Assembly: GCF_003063355.1 (NCBI RefSeq)
Contig: NZ_NESH01000008.1
Coordinates: forward strand, 1-64,000
Direction: 5' to 3'
DNA length: 64,000 nucleotides
From: Limnohabitans sp. Bal53
GTDB lineage: Bacteria; Pseudomonadota; Gammaproteobacteria; Burkholderiales; Burkholderiaceae_C
Of this stretch, positions 27,501 through 42,500 are shown one piece after another (position 1 is the stretch's first letter; each line of letters starts with the position of its first letter). Made by a program: the position numbers and the translations under genes. Under the pieces are notes generated by a model that worked only from the letters and a program-made list of their open reading frames with translations, made no database searches and was not told the origin of the DNA.

Positions 27501-30500
27501 TGATGAACGAGCAAGGCGCCATCGTTGGCTTGCACCAGCACATGACCGCCACCCAGCGCAGACACCGCACTATCGATCTGCACATCACCCGCACCGCTCA
27601 CGACCAAAACAATATGGCCGTTGCTCGCCACCGTCAGGCCACTCTGGGCGGGTGTGCTCGTTGCGCTGCCACCCGGATTGGTCTCGTTAACCAACACCGT
27701 CCCGCTAGCGCCGCCCGCAACGGCGGCAGAAATCGGTTGGAGGCCAGCGCCAGCGGTCAATTGCAGCACGGTACCGCTAGCGTCCACACCTGCCGTCAAC
27801 CCAGCGCTCTCATCGGCGTTGATGATCGCGGCTAAGGCGGCGACGCCATCAGCCACAGTGTCCCCCGGGCTAATGGCCTGCACATAATCATTCCCACCCA
27901 CGCTGACAGCCAATGTGCTGATCGGTGCTGGTACAGTGATCGTCTCAACGGTGTTGTAGCGTATTTTTTGACCGAAGATTTTTTTCGTCTTAGTCACCGT
28001 TTGCTGATAGGTCTTAGGACCTTCAAGCACCACTGAACTAAAGTCTAGTGTGCGAACGTACTCGCCGGTAATGGGCTCAGACGTCCAAGTCGTGACGTCC
28101 ACCTCACCGATCGCCACGCCATCTGCTTCAGTCAAAAACACACCGGTGTCGCCCAATACATCACTGCCCGTCGCCTGAACGGTCATGACCGTGACGCTGG
28201 TCTCGACATGGTTCGCTCCCGAACCAACCCCGAAACCAGCTGACAGTAATAGACCCTTCGCAAACACGTCAATCTGTCCGTCGTCTTCGCCGACGCCAGG
28301 GGCGTCCGCATCAAGAATCTCACCATCACCGGAAATAACCGCCACATTACCGCTGGCACCCGCGTCCACCAAACCAAGAACGATGTCGCCGTGCAGCGTC
28401 AACAACTTGATGTCCCCTGCTTGCGTCACGCCTGCGGTTCGTATCACCGCACCTTGGCTCATCGTGATGCCATCTGTCACAGAGACAGAAATAGTCTTAT
28501 CAGACGTACTTGTCTGGACCAACGCATCAATCACAGCCGCACCGTCGGCCGTCACCGTGACGTTACCTGCGCTAACCACATCTGCGCGCAACACCACATC
28601 GCCTTGCGCACCACTCGCTGCGAGTAAGACGTCTCCGGTTGCGCTCAACCCGCCGACACCAGGCTCGCCTTGTTCAACGGTAATGCTGCCATCGAGCGTG
28701 GTGAGGAACACCTGGCTGGTCAGCCCGCCGGCCACAACCCCGGCTTGGCTCAGGCTGGTGCCAACCGCACTCGCCCCCAACGCGTCGACGTAATTGGCCG
28801 CGAGACTCACACCCTGCGTGATCACCGAGTCGGCCTCCGTCACATAGGTGCCGCCAGCTTTTGACCATGTACTCATGCGACTCACCGCGGTTTCGAGAGC
28901 ATTTGCACTGCCCCCAATGGCTTGCGCGGCCAAGAGCATCAAATCACCGGCGGTGATGTTGCTAACCGTCTCGCTGTCGTTATCGACGATGCTGCCCTGC
29001 GCAGCCACCACGCCAACCTGCCCCGTTGTGCTACCCGCCGCCCCTGTGCTGATCTCGCCCAAGGTCACATCACCTTGCTCAGTCGCCAGAACCACAGTCC
29101 CCTCGTTCGACACAATGGCCGCGGTAGCTGCCATTGTGAGTCCGGTTCTCGCCTGGAGGTCTATGGTTTTACCAAGCCCACCGACCAAAACACCACCCGC
29201 TGCACCCAGTTCAATTGACCCAGCGCTGCGTCCACTGATATCACCGGCCGTTAGACTCACCGCAGCGTTAAGCACCATGTTGGCCGAACCACTAACGCCC
29301 AACTCACCGGCGACTAGCAACACATTGCCTTGCGACGTGACGCCTGTTACGTCCGTACCGCCGCTAATCGTCAGGCTGCCATCGAGTGTCGTCAACACCA
29401 CGTGGGCAGTCTCGCCAATGGTTGTAATGTCTTCTTGTACATCGGGCGACAGCGCATCGGCGCCCCCTGATTCCGTTACCCGGTTGATCCCAACGCTCAC
29501 ACCAGTGATCTCCAACGCATCGGTCTCAGTTAAGAAGACGCCGCCGTTCATGGCACGGGCGCTCAAGGTCTCCACTGATGTCAACAGGGGACTGTTGGCT
29601 ACCCCGATACCGGAACCGGAGTGCAGCAACAGATCAGCCGTTGCAATGTGGATGGCACTCGCGCCACCACCACCCACAATGGAACCGCTTCGCGCGATGA
29701 CCGCGACTTTCGCCGTATTCAGTGCACCCGCACGGGTATCGATCTCAGTCAACGTGATATCGCCAGACACGGCCTCCAAACGGACCTGGGCGTTATAGCT
29801 TGTTGTCTTCGTCCCCGCCGCCATAGTGATCGCACCCTGCGCACGCAGATCAATGGTCGCGTCGACGCCGCCGGCTTCAATCACCGCATTTTGTTGAATA
29901 TCACCCGCACTCAACAAACTCACGCTACCCGCCGTGCTAAGCACGCCGGCATCCAAAGTAATGTGTGCAGTCGACACCGTTCCTGCGCGAGCGTCCAGCA
30001 AAATATTGCCGCTGGCAAGTACCGCAGGTCCCGAGGGCGCAATGGCATTGGTCAAGCGGATATCGCCATCCAACGTGACGAGTACAAAATGACTATCAGC
30101 GCCGCTTACCACAACCGACTGCTGTGCCTCATCAGACAAGACCGTCACGCCATTTGCGTCCACATCAACGCGTTGGGTCAACACGGCAGGTGTCTGCCCA
30201 ATGACGATGCCTTTTGCCTGGCTCAGGTAAACCGAATCCCCTGCGATAACACTCAAGGTCGCCACATCGAGATCAAGCAGGCCAAATGCCACGCCACTGC
30301 CATGACCGATCCCCAGCCCGGTATCTAGTCGCAACGCATTGGCCTTGATATCGACGCCCGACTCGCCTGCATCCGTCACCGATCCAGCTGCGATCAAGCT
30401 GACACTCGCAACACCTGCATCAATCCCTGTGACCGCCAAATTGGCGCCCGACGCCATTCGCAGGTTGCCGGACGCGGAGCCGTCAACGGTCACGATCTGT

Positions 30501-33500
30501 CCGCCATCCACCATCAGGACGTCTTTATCTGCCTCAATGTCAACACCGGCACCACCGGTTGTTATGGCGACAGCGCCTTGAGAGATAGCGCCGATATCGC
30601 TGATCAAACTGATGTTGCCTGCGTCGCTGCTAAGCGCTGCATTGATGGCCAAATCGCCACCGCTTGTTGACAAGCGTATGCGCCCCTCACCCAAAACGCC
30701 TACCGCGCGGTTCACCGACAAGTCACCGCCCGCGCTTAAAACCACATGACCACCTGCAGCGGCACTCAGCCCCAGTACATCGGTATCTTTAGAAACGATT
30801 GACGCCGTACCGTCCAGACCAATGTGGTTGGCACTAACGGACAAGTCGCCAACGGCGAGACCATCAACGTCATCAACATAAACACCCAAGGCACCCGCAT
30901 TGGCACTTAAGGTAGTGACCGCTGTCCTCAAGAACTTAGCCGGTAGCTCCCCGTTAACTGACTCGGTGACGCCAGACCCCACGCCACCGCCAGCGATCAA
31001 AACCAAACCGGAGGCTGAAATCGTGGCCGCATTAGCAGCAGTAGCACCCCAGATACTGCCACCGGCCTGAATCGCTACATCGCCCGAACCTGCCGCTATA
31101 TTGGCGAGCGACACATCACCCACCTCCGCAACCAAGACCACGTTGCCCGCAGCAACCGCATCGGTGGTTGTTATTACGGCGCCCGCGCCTTGCTGAATTG
31201 CGCCAGCAGACAGCACATAGACCGAACCCCCCACACTGCTCGTACCGATACGCGAACCCGCTTGTTGGTCAATGTCCGCCCCAGCGACCAAGCTCAAAGA
31301 ACCAGCGCTCACGCCCACGTCACCCGCTAAAGTCAGCGCCCCAGACGCGCCACCGGCCTGCAACAGCAAATTGCCCCCGGCAAATACATCCCCGGTCGTC
31401 ACCATGGTTTGAATGGCGCCATCTAAGGTCTGCAATACCAACTGCCCAGCGCTCGTTAAACCAGCCTGCGCGGTGTCACTGATGCTCTCTGACACCACGC
31501 CATCACTGCCAATACGGCTGACCGTGATGACGTCGGTCTCGCCGATCGTCACGTCACTCGCATCACTCACGTATAGGCCACCTGTTCCCGCAACGCCGCT
31601 GAGCATCAGCACGTCGGTTTCCAGCGCATTGGCAGCCTGCCCAACGGATTGCCCCGCGCTCAACGCATTCAAACGAAGCTGGCTGGCGTAAACGTCGACC
31701 TGCGCATCACCGCCGTCCAAAATACTGCCGCCCAAAGATTGCAGGCTCACGGCACCCCACTGCGACTGATCGACCCCTGTGTTGGAGACACGATCACCCG
31801 CAGTTCTGGCGTCTAAAACGCCAACCGTTACGTTGCCGTCGATACCGGCGAGCAGCCTAATATTGCCACCGTCGGTTTGTAAGCGTGCAGCAGCGGACAT
31901 GGTGATATCCGCCAAACTGCGCGCCGCGCTCAGCTCAATGCTTCCACCGCTGGTCTTCATCACTGCGCTGTCTAAATACAGCTGATCGTGGTTGCTCAAG
32001 ACCGACAAACTTCCGCTACCCGCGTCGATTAACGTGTTAACCGTCAGGGTGCTAAGGACATCTGTATGGGTGTTCTCAATCAGTACGTTGCCGGTGCCCT
32101 GTGCACTCAAAGCCGCATCCACGGTCAACGCGCTCACTACGTTGGACGCTGCGCCCATACCCACGCGCAGAACCAGCGCGCCGTCAAGACCCGTCGTGAG
32201 ACCTGCAACAGCAGGGCCGGACGCTTGTGCAACGGTGCCGACGCTCAAACCATCGCGTTCGTTCAGGAAGATACCTGCATTCACACCTGTGGCCATTGCT
32301 GCAACGGTTCCAACAGCCATCTCAATGGCATTTTCCGCAAGCCCAATACCGTTTTGGGCGACCAAGCTCAGGGTATCGGCTACCACGTTCGTAGTTTGGG
32401 CGCCACCAAACAGATCACTGTCGCTGATAGACCCACCCGCTGTCACATTCACCTGCCCGGTGCCCGCACGCAATTGCCCAAGCACGATATCGCCCGAAGC
32501 CATTAGACCTTGCGAGCCATCGGTTGTCTCCAGCACCGACTGACGATCCATCACGATATCCCCGCCGGACGCCAACAGCTGAATGGTCTTGCCCGCCATC
32601 GTTGTCGCGACCTCGGCGGTGTTTGTCAAAGCAATCTGTCCACTTGAAGTCAGACGCACGTCACCACCACTAGCGCTCACACCAGATGCAATCGTGATGT
32701 CACCTGCAAGCGTTGTCAACAAAATATCGCTGTTGCCTGGGACAACAACACCAGCAGCGCTCGTCTCAATAGCGCTCGTCTCAATAGCGCTCGACACCGT
32801 CAAATCGCCCGCGCTCACCACGATCGACACCAACGTATCCCCGTCAACCTGTGTGCCGCCGGCACTGATTCCGGCAGACGCGTCCGCGCTGGCCGTGGTA
32901 TCGACGATTTCGAGATCCGTCGCCTCTTGAATATAAATGGCGCCACTGACGCTGTTTGTGAGCTCCAAACGCGCCACCCGCGTTTGCAAAGCAGCGCCCA
33001 GATCCGATGTGCCCGCGGCGCCAATACCCGTCGCGGCCGACAGCACAACGCTTGCTGTGTCGCCGTCGATGTTGAAGCCTCCGCCCACGAGGTTATCTAT
33101 GATGGCACCCGTGGCACTGCGCACAACAGCAAAACTGCCCACCTGAAGCTGACTCAAATCGATGTCGCCACTAGCATCCAGGCTAACCTGACCAGCCCCA
33201 CCCGAAGTGGAAATCACGGTGCCACTGCCCATTACGATACGTGCGTCGGCCTTCAGGCTGATGGCAGCGCCCAAGACGCCATCACCAGAGCTTATGTCAC
33301 CGCCGAGCTCAATGTTTCCGGCCAAAGCACTGACCGTCACGGTGCTGCCCTGACCCAAGGCGACGATGTCAGCACCTTGGGTTAAGACAGCATCAGCTGC
33401 GTTTAGCGAGATCGCGCCCTGAGCCGTGATGTTCTGGCTCAGCACGACGTCGCTGCCAAGACCCTCCGCGACCAGGCTGATTGAGCCGCCGCCATCTGCC

Positions 33501-36500
33501 ATGCCTGCATTGTGAATACCGGTGGTGTTGCGGCCATTGAGAATAGCTTGCTCCTCCAAGCTCAACCCCTCCAACAGGCCCATCACCCTGATAGAGCCCT
33601 CCATGGCTAGCAGACTGATGTCGCCGGCATCGCTGCTACTTTGCGCCAGGCCCACCACATTGATCCGACTTGGCAAGGTGCCCAGATACGTACCCAGCAC
33701 GGCCGGGTCAAGGACCGGTCTGATGACCAGCTCAATGTCGCCTGCGCCCGTGTTCAAGACATCAAGGTACTCGGTCATCACCGAGCGCAGCTTGATGCCA
33801 TTGCCAGCGGTCACGATCAGCTCCTTGCTGGTCATCGACTCAAAATAGGCGTTATCTCTGTCGTTGCTGTTGCTTTGGTAGACGATGCCGGTGGCCGAGT
33901 ACAGCTCGATCAGCGAGGCGCTCACGGCACTATTGATCGCTATGTTATTGATCGCATCCAAGGTCAGCTTCTTGCCTGGCTCGACAACAAAGGCCACATT
34001 ATCCTGTGGCGCATCGGCTACCGAAATCGAGCTGCCGAAGATGGACACATTGCTGTGGAACAGGGGAGTCGCCGGGTAGCCAACAACTTTGACGCTGTCG
34101 CCGCCAATGAATACCGCGCCGGTGTGCGCCGTTGAGGCATGGAGTGTGCCCGGTGCATTGGCCACCGAGCCGACCACGATATGCGAAAAGCCATGACCCA
34201 GCGACTGCAATTCTGCGGTGCTCAGGCTCAAAATAGACTCGTCGTCTTCTTGCACCTGCATGTTGCCGGCCTCATCGGTGTAGGTCAGGTAGGGCGAGCC
34301 CACCGCCAGTTTTTGCGTCAGGCTAGTCGAGCGCAGCGTCAGCATGCCTGAGCCACTGATCGCACCAAGCTTGTTAAGCGGCAGGTTGATCTCATCGGCC
34401 TCAAGCACGATCTCGCCCGCAACGCCCGAACTCAGGCCTGTAAGCGACAAGGTGCTGGCTTGCGCAAAATCAATCAGGTTCGCGCCGTAAATACGCAAAC
34501 TGCCGCCGTTGAGCAAGGTCACACCCTGCTGGAAGGTCACGTCACCCGTGGCATAAATCGTCAGGTCCCCGTCAATCACCACGCTTTGTTCAAAGGTCAC
34601 GTCATCGGCGCGAATCTCCAGGCCCTTGAGCCCCTCAGCTCCGACCCCATTGCTGACCAATGCGCTCAGGAAGACCACATCACCGCCATTGATTGCGTGC
34701 AGGTTCAGCGTGTCCGCCACATTGGGGCGCTCGGCCGTGTCTGCGGCATCACCAGCCAGATAAAAGCTTTGTCCTTGGGCACCAAAGACCAGGTCACCCA
34801 GGTCAGTGGCGATGGTGCGCGAGCCACTAACCAGCAAAGAGTCATGAATGCTCAGCCCAGTGTCCACCGTCAGGTTGCCGCCCAGCCACGTGGCGTGGCC
34901 GGAGCCTTCAATGGTGAGCGACTCCGCGCCCAATGCCTGGTTGATCTGAACGTAAGCACCCGGGCCGCTGGCCAGCAACTTGAGCGGATCGCTAAATTGC
35001 ACCGCACTGTTGATGATGATCGGGTTGGCCCCCTGCTCACTGCCGATCACAATTTGCCCCAATCCACTGACCAGGTTTGTAACCGACTCAGTGCTCAGGT
35101 TCAGCACATCGCTTGCGCCTAAAGCATCACCCAGCACAATGGCACGCCCTGACTCCAAGGGCCGGATAGTCAGGGTCGCATTGGCACTGCGTACCCCAGC
35201 GTTGATGACCAGCTCGTTGGCAGCCAGCGTAATGTCTTTGCCACCCGCATCCATCAGCTTGTTGATCGTCTGGCCCCCCGATAGGTTGACGATTTGCGTG
35301 TAACCGGCCCGGCTGCTCAAGATCGCGCTACTGCCCAAGGCCAGGCTGTCTGCAGAAATAACCGACGCGTCACCACGCGAGCTGCTGCCCATCACCAGGC
35401 TTTGGGCATCCACAAACAGCGCCAGTGGGCTGTACGACCCACCCAACCCGACTTGCCCGATCGCACCGCGGGCCTGCAGATTCAGGTCACCACCGGTTGT
35501 CTGCAAGTAGGCACCGTCGGCGGAGCGCAACACGTCGCCGTCGCTCAAGCCATAAGCGGTCGATTCGTCAGCGCTGAGGTTGAACGCAAGCACCTCACCG
35601 GTTGTTGCATCCACCTGATACCGACCATTGAGCAGTGCCCACAGCACATTGGACTCAAATACACCGCTCAGTCCTGGATCGCCGCTCACCCAGTTCGAAG
35701 CCTCTGGCGTCAACACAATGGAGCCTTGTAGCGCCTCGAGGCCGATATCACCCGTCGCTAGGTCCTGACCAACGCCATCCTGTGCGCCGATGACTCGGAT
35801 ACCAGCGCCCAGGGTGATATCACCCTCCTCGGCGACCACCGTCACCGCACCACCTTGCGTACGGACGTCCTGGTGCAACGCAACGGCACCAGCACCTGCG
35901 TAGAGGCTAACCGCGCCTAAGCCCGTCTGGACACCCAGATCGCTCACAACGATATCGCCGCCCAGGGTCCTTAAATCCAACTCGCCCACACCGTCTTGGC
36001 GCAGTTGCTTCACCAACGCATCTCCGACTTGTTCGATCACGATATCGCCGGAGTCGGTGTTGAACACGTCAAGCGTTTTCACTTGCGTGCTCAGAGGCGT
36101 CGCGGCAGAGCCAACACCCGCCGAGGAGACCAGCACCAACTCCGCGTTAGGAGCCCATATATCCACATCGCTCGCCGCTTGGCCAGCGATACCACCCGCG
36201 ACAATATTCACCACACCCGCGTAGCTCGTCTTCACAGTGCCCAGCGTCATCACGCCACCGGCAGCCAAACGCAACGCACCACCGCTCGCGTCAATCACCG
36301 CAAATTTAGCCATTTGTAGCGCAGCATCGCCCGCATCCACCACCACGGTGCCGCCCTGCGTCGTGACGCCACTCAATTCGGTCATAGCCACGCCGCTCGC
36401 GGCTTGCAACGACACAGCACCGCCACCGGAAGACAGCACACCATTGAGCGTCAGCGCACCCACACTGGTGCGCAAGTCAATGGCATGGCCGCTGGTACTG

Positions 36501-39500
36501 ATATCGGCATTCAAGGCCAAATCACCACCAGCAAGCACCGTGATCCGCGATTGCGACGTGCTCCATATTTGGTTGATGTCAACGCCGTCGGCTTCAAAGA
36601 CCGTGATCTCGGCGCCCGCCTTCACGCTGAGGGTATCCGCTTCAATGGTTGTATCAGCTGGACCTGACGCTGCCATGCGGCTACCCAAGACGACGGCGCC
36701 CGTTGCCTCAATGCGCACGTCTCCGCCATCCGCCATGCTTCTCACCCAGACATTGCCACCGGTGGTCGTGATGTTCAGCTGCCCCAAACTGCCTGTCACA
36801 CTGTTAATGATCACGTTGCCATCGGCCACGATATCCACAGCACCTCCGCTCATCACCAGCGTATCAATCACGAGATCAGCTGAGGCAGTGCCTGCCGCGC
36901 CCTGCTCAATCCGAAGATCAGCACCATCTCTCAGCTCAATATTCATGGTGCCCACTTGGGTCTTCAGGCTAACGTCACCGCCGGCATCGAGGTTCAACAG
37001 ACCCGCGGTCAACTGGCCGCCAATCGCCATGTTGTGTAGCGCACTCAGGTTCAGCACACCCTCGCCGTAGCCCACATCCATATCGGGCACCAGGACCAGC
37101 GCATTCCCCGCTGACAGGCTGAGTGTTTCACCCTCATGGCTCGGTAGGCTCACCACGGTCAGGCTCTTGTCTTGCGCCGTCGCAAGGCTAAATGGACCCT
37201 CTGGCCGGTCTGTGGACACCAGCACGTAGTCGTAATCTCTGACCTGTGGCGCAGCATCGGCGGCATAGTTCTGTGCGTAACTCTGCACCACAAACGACTG
37301 ATTTGCGGCGTTCGCGGTGAGTGTCACCGACTGCCCCACAACGCTTGCCTGCACGGCACTCGCAGCACTCAGCTTGCTGGCTAAGGTATTGAGAACCGAC
37401 TCCCAGCTCAGCGCGACCGTGCTGCCCGAGGCCAAGGTGTCACCCACACGCACGGTTTGTGCAACACCATCCACACTAATGCTGTAAGCCGTATCAGCGT
37501 CGACCGTGCCACCGAAGCTCACGCTCGTCTCCTGTGCCACCGGCGTTCCCGCATGCACCGTCGGTGTGGTTGCGCTGGCGTACGTTGTGGTCTCAACGCC
37601 CGCGTAATCTACCGCAGCACCGCCCACTGAAAACGCCACATTCGGCGTTTGGGCGACCATAGTCAACTTGCGGCTACTCGCATCGAAGGTCACAGACAAC
37701 TTCGTGCCAACCTGTGTGTCGTCAACGATCTGATTCTCGCCAAACTCAATCTTGGTAGCCAAATCAGCCAGTACCGCATCCCACGTCGACGCCACTTGGC
37801 CTGTCGCGTCGCCAAGCACCGTCTTGTAGGTGCGCTCGCCAACGCTCACGGCAAACGTCACGCCGGGCACCAAGCTGAAATCGTCATCCACCAAGGTGTC
37901 GTCCACAAACGCGATGTCGCTGCGCTGCGCAACCGACTCTCCGTGCAGAACCAACGGTGTGGCCGGATCGCCCTCAACCGCTGCTGCAAGTGAGGCGTAA
38001 ACGCCGTTGACGCTAAACGGCTGGGCATTCAGTCCGGTGAGGGTTAAGGTCTCACCACTGACGGATCCGGTCAACGCGGTATCGGTCTCGATGCGCGTCT
38101 TGAGCGCGGACAGGACGCTGTCCCAATCCGACGTCACAACCAAACGGTCTGCGCGTGCCGTAACGTCACTCTCACTACTGTCGGCATTGATGGCGGCTAC
38201 CAAACCGGCCAACACGGTATCGGTCGTGTCCTCAGGGTAGGCGGTGAAGCTTGCAACCACATCACCAATCGTCAACACATACACATTACCTTTGTCGACT
38301 GGCATACCGGTTAAATCAAGGTAGCGCGTATCACCAACACCCGCTGGCGTTGTCTGCACGTTGGCAACCCACAACGCCACCACGGGGTCGGCTACCGTCA
38401 CACCCTCTTCATCTGTCACGGTCAAAGACACCGTTGTGCGCTCGCCCAAACCATTACCACTCAGGGCAATACCCAGGTTTTCGCCGGTTTGCACCCTGTG
38501 AGCCACACCGTCCAACACCACGGTGTAGACCGTTTTATCAGCGACTGAACCGGCGTAGCTTACCTGCGTGACCTGCATTTGGTTGGTGTCCGCTGCTTGC
38601 GTGGTTTGCTGCACCGTTGCACCCAAGCTGCTCAGCGGCGTCACCGCGACGGCGTTGATACTGAAAGGCGTGTTATCCACCGCACCGACCAACTGCAAAC
38701 GGTGGGCGGCCTCCTCTGCGCTATTCACAAACAGCGTGTCAAAGCCATTACTGCTCGTCGCTGTAATCGCTGCCGCGCTGGCACCAGACGATATCCATAG
38801 CACGCTGCCCACAACGCGTGTGGTGAAGTCCGCCGGATATTGCGCCTGCAACGCCGCAGCCAAACCCGCCGCACGGTCAGAACCCGAAACGCCCTTCATG
38901 GCGTCAAAGGTCACGCGCTTACCCTCGATGTCTAAGGTATAAACCGCCGCTTGTGCCGAGCGCACGCCGCTTAAGTCAACCGAACGCTCTTGCAGCACAG
39001 TAACGGCCTCGCCCTGCTCAATCAGGTGCGCCAGCGCCGCACCAACCGAGAGCCATGTAGCGGCTACCGTCTGGCCTCCCACCACATCGCCGACCTGCAC
39101 GCTGTAGTCGGTGCCGTTAACCTGAATGCTGTACAGCGTGTCCTCGACCACAAGTGATCCGCTCGGAGCAAACGTGACGGCACTTTGCTGCGCGGCATCG
39201 GCGCTAATGCGCACCACGGGTGTCGTACCGGCGTCGCTCACCGCGCCTTGCACCACGCCACCGACGGGGCGCGTGAGGGTCACGGCGTCCACATAGAAAG
39301 CCGTATTCGCCTGCGTGGCGTCTAGCGTCACCGTAAACGTGTTGGCATCCACCGTCGCACGAATCGTCTTTTCACCGCCCACCAGGTGGTCTGCCTCAAT
39401 CGCCGCGGCCAGGCGCTGCAGTAAGGCTGACACTTCCTCGCCTTGATTGGTCACCACGGTATCGACGGCACTCCCGCTCACGTCATCGCGGATGCGCACG

Positions 39501-42500
39501 GTGTACACGTCACCCAGCGCGCTGTCTGAGGCGAGAGCCAAGCGGTTGCGTTGGTAGGCGTCTACGCCCGCCACCGTTGCCGTGGTTGTTGTAATGTCTG
39601 CCGTCGCGCCGCCCACGTCCGTACTCGCTGTCAGCGTGCGTCCGTTGCTTGTAACAGCGAAGTGGCTCTGCATCGCCGTACCCGTTTGCCCCAAGGTCCC
39701 GGTGCCCGTCGCCGTGAAGACCTCGCCCACCGCGTTTGCGCCAGCCCCCAGCGCCGTGAAATCGGTGTCGCCCACAGTCGAGATGACATAGGTGTTACCC
39801 ACCTCAAATGCGCCCGCGGACACCACCTCGTAAGCGGTCTGCGTTTTCCACAACACAATGAAACTGCCGTCGGCCAGCGCCTGCACGCTGTCCAGCGTTT
39901 GTGCACCAGTGGTCTGCGCGGTTACCCATGCGTTGTCGCCAACCTGCATACCGCCGGCGTCAAACAACTGGCTATAGATGTGTGAGCCATCGTCATTACC
40001 CGTTGTCCAAAGCGCAACAAAACCACCCGCGTCCAGCGCCTGTACCGCACTCAACGTCAAGTCACGGTAGCCCGTGCTATTGATCTGAAAGACCGCTCCA
40101 TTGAGGTCGCCCGCCGCATCAATGCGCTGCCCGTAAAGGTGCATCACGTCCGCTTCCTGCGACGTCCACAGCACCACAAAACCAGCGCTAACGACCTCGC
40201 CTGAGCTGCTCGCGACCTGCAACGACTGCACGATGGGCGCGTCCAGCGCATCCAGCACTGCATCGGATAACACAGCGCTGGTGTGTATAGGTGTCACGGC
40301 GCCTGCGCTATTCCCAGAGCTGTCATAAGCCTGGGCATAAATAGTTCGCGTACCGGCGGCGATGGTGGTCCAAATCATTTCAAACCCGCCACCTGCGAGC
40401 CCGGCAATCGTCGCCAGCGACGGCGCGCGCAAGGCCGTGTTCTCAAGTAGCGTGCCATCTGCACCAAACACCCGACCTGACATCTCTCCACTGGCCAGCG
40501 ACCATGTGACGATAAACGTCCCGTCAAACAACACCTGCACCATCGGCGCACCGACGGCAGCGGTTTGGTCCGTGTTCAAAAGGCTAACCGTGCCAACCGG
40601 CAAGCCCTTGTCATTGAACGTTTGGCTATAAACCTCACGACCAGTCGAGGTCGTTGACGTAGTGACCATCACAAACCCACCGCCCAACAGGTCTTGCGTG
40701 AGGTAGGAGTCACCCAGCGTCATCGCTTGTGCGTTCGCTTTGAACACATCGATCGAGTCTACCGGTGCACCGTAAGCCGGGTTGATCCGCTGGCCCAGGC
40801 TTGCACCTGCATCGCGCACCAAGCTGTCTGAGCTGCTCGACACAAAATCAGGCAGGGCGGGCGCAGAAAAGCCCGCCGAAGAAACACTAACAAAGCCCGG
40901 CGGCACAGCGGTCGGCGCCACATAATTTGACACCGTCGTGCTAAAGGCTTGGGTGAACGTGCTCGTGCTCGCTGTCAAGGCCACAGTAAGGGTGGCGACA
41001 GACTCGTCGCCCATGCCGTCAAGGAGTTCGCTCTGCGTCTGGCTAGAGCCTGCGCTCAACAGTTCGGGCAAGGTGTTGGCAACGTTGGAGACCAGGGCCG
41101 GGTAAGTGCCATCGACCGACTGCACAACGCCCGATCCATCACCGACCACGTAGCCGTTGAAGCTGGCCTGGCTCAAATACGACGGCGTAATGGCCGTTAC
41201 CAAAGGCGTGACGATGCTCGAGGCAGGCTCGGCCAACAAACTAGACACTGTGGTGCTGCGCGAGGTTGCCACCCCGCTGACCGTGGTGTCAACTGCTGAT
41301 AAATTCACTTGGCCGGTTGCAGCGGACAGGTACAACGACGCGGGGTTAAGCGTTGCGCCAAAAACAGGCTCGTAATTGCCAAGACTAGGCAATGAAATGG
41401 TCACATCATTGAACTGCACAGCCTTAACCAATGCAAGTTCGTCGTAGCCATCGTCGCCGTCAGCTGGGTTGAGGTCTGTGATGCCCCAAACGTGATCAGT
41501 CAACATTGTTAGACGGTAGTCGGAAGAATTGCCGCTGTACACCGCCACGCCGGCATCTGGCACCTGTGGACCACCTAGGGCTTCAAGGCTATATCGCGCC
41601 CACCAGGGCACCTGTGAACCGTCGAGGCCTTCAGTGCTATATCGGGTATGCCAGATCCACGTGTTGTCTGGAAGTGCAAGCTTCGCAAACATCCCACCTG
41701 GACCGCCCGTATCTGTACCCGAAACTCGAATCGAATTCCAGCCTTGCCGCAGAGAGACGCCTACAGTGAAATATTTTGTATAACCGCTCTCGGTGAGCAC
41801 TCTAGAGCCATTGATATCTACAAAACCGTAGTTATCGACGGAGTAATATAAGGTGGCGGACACAGCAGTAGGAGAGTAGTACTGCCAAGTCTGATCGGTG
41901 GTGCCGTTGGTGGGGATATGGACGCCGAGATCCCGGATGTAGGATGCCCACGCCATTTCCTGCACGGGCTTTGGCAGGTATGTGTTCCCGGCATAATACC
42001 CCCCTGCTTCACCCACCAAACGATCGTTGCCTGCTCCGCCTGCAAGCAGTGACGTTGCGGCAGTGGCTGTAAGCGTATCGTTGCCCGTTGTCCCCGAAAG
42101 AGTGGTGGCGGTTAATTGGTAGGCTTGGTCTGCAAACTGCAACACCTCCACAGAGACCAGGGTGTCGGTGCCATCGGGCGAGTTGGTCCTTTGATCGGTC
42201 ACCGTCCAATTGCCGTCCGCTGTTGCGGCTATGCGGTAGTCGGCGTAATTGCCTGCGTAGACGGCAACGTCGGTGAGCCGGTCGCTGCCGTTCAGAGTGT
42301 CATTACCCGCGCCACCGACCATGAGCAATTCACTCAACACGAAACTGCCAAAGACATCTTGCCCGTAAGCCGTGTTGTCCGCGTCACTTTGCGACTGATT
42401 AGCGACCCACGTGACAAAGATACGCCCATCGGCCAGTTCAGTTATCGAAGGATCCCCTCTAAAACCTGAAATGCCCCCGCTTGTCGAGTTAACCAGAACC

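Larger units (their letters stand above)
26950..33150 (-). repeat. Giant protein: nine large beta-helix units (second beta-helix)
   Basis: Within a second beta-helix (about 26.7-37.1 kb), a long unit recurs nine times, marked by LLL.AG.GIG...N.LET.V..LS......GVFLTEADGI.IG. Markers lie near 32.93, 32.27, 31.56, 30.87, 30.22, 29.54, 28.84, 28.12 and 27.02 kb, so the period is about 650-720 bases. The last interval is longer because of an inserted small domain (27.7-28.07 kb, containing TKTKKIFGQKIRYNT). Confidence 0.75.

Noticed and set aside
28848..29798. Long plus-strand ORF (316 codons) opposite the giant gene; many similar ones exist at 18-64 kb
   Set aside because: These are antisense shadows of a repetitive GC-rich coding strand. 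They lack ribosome sites, family motifs and plausible protein composition.
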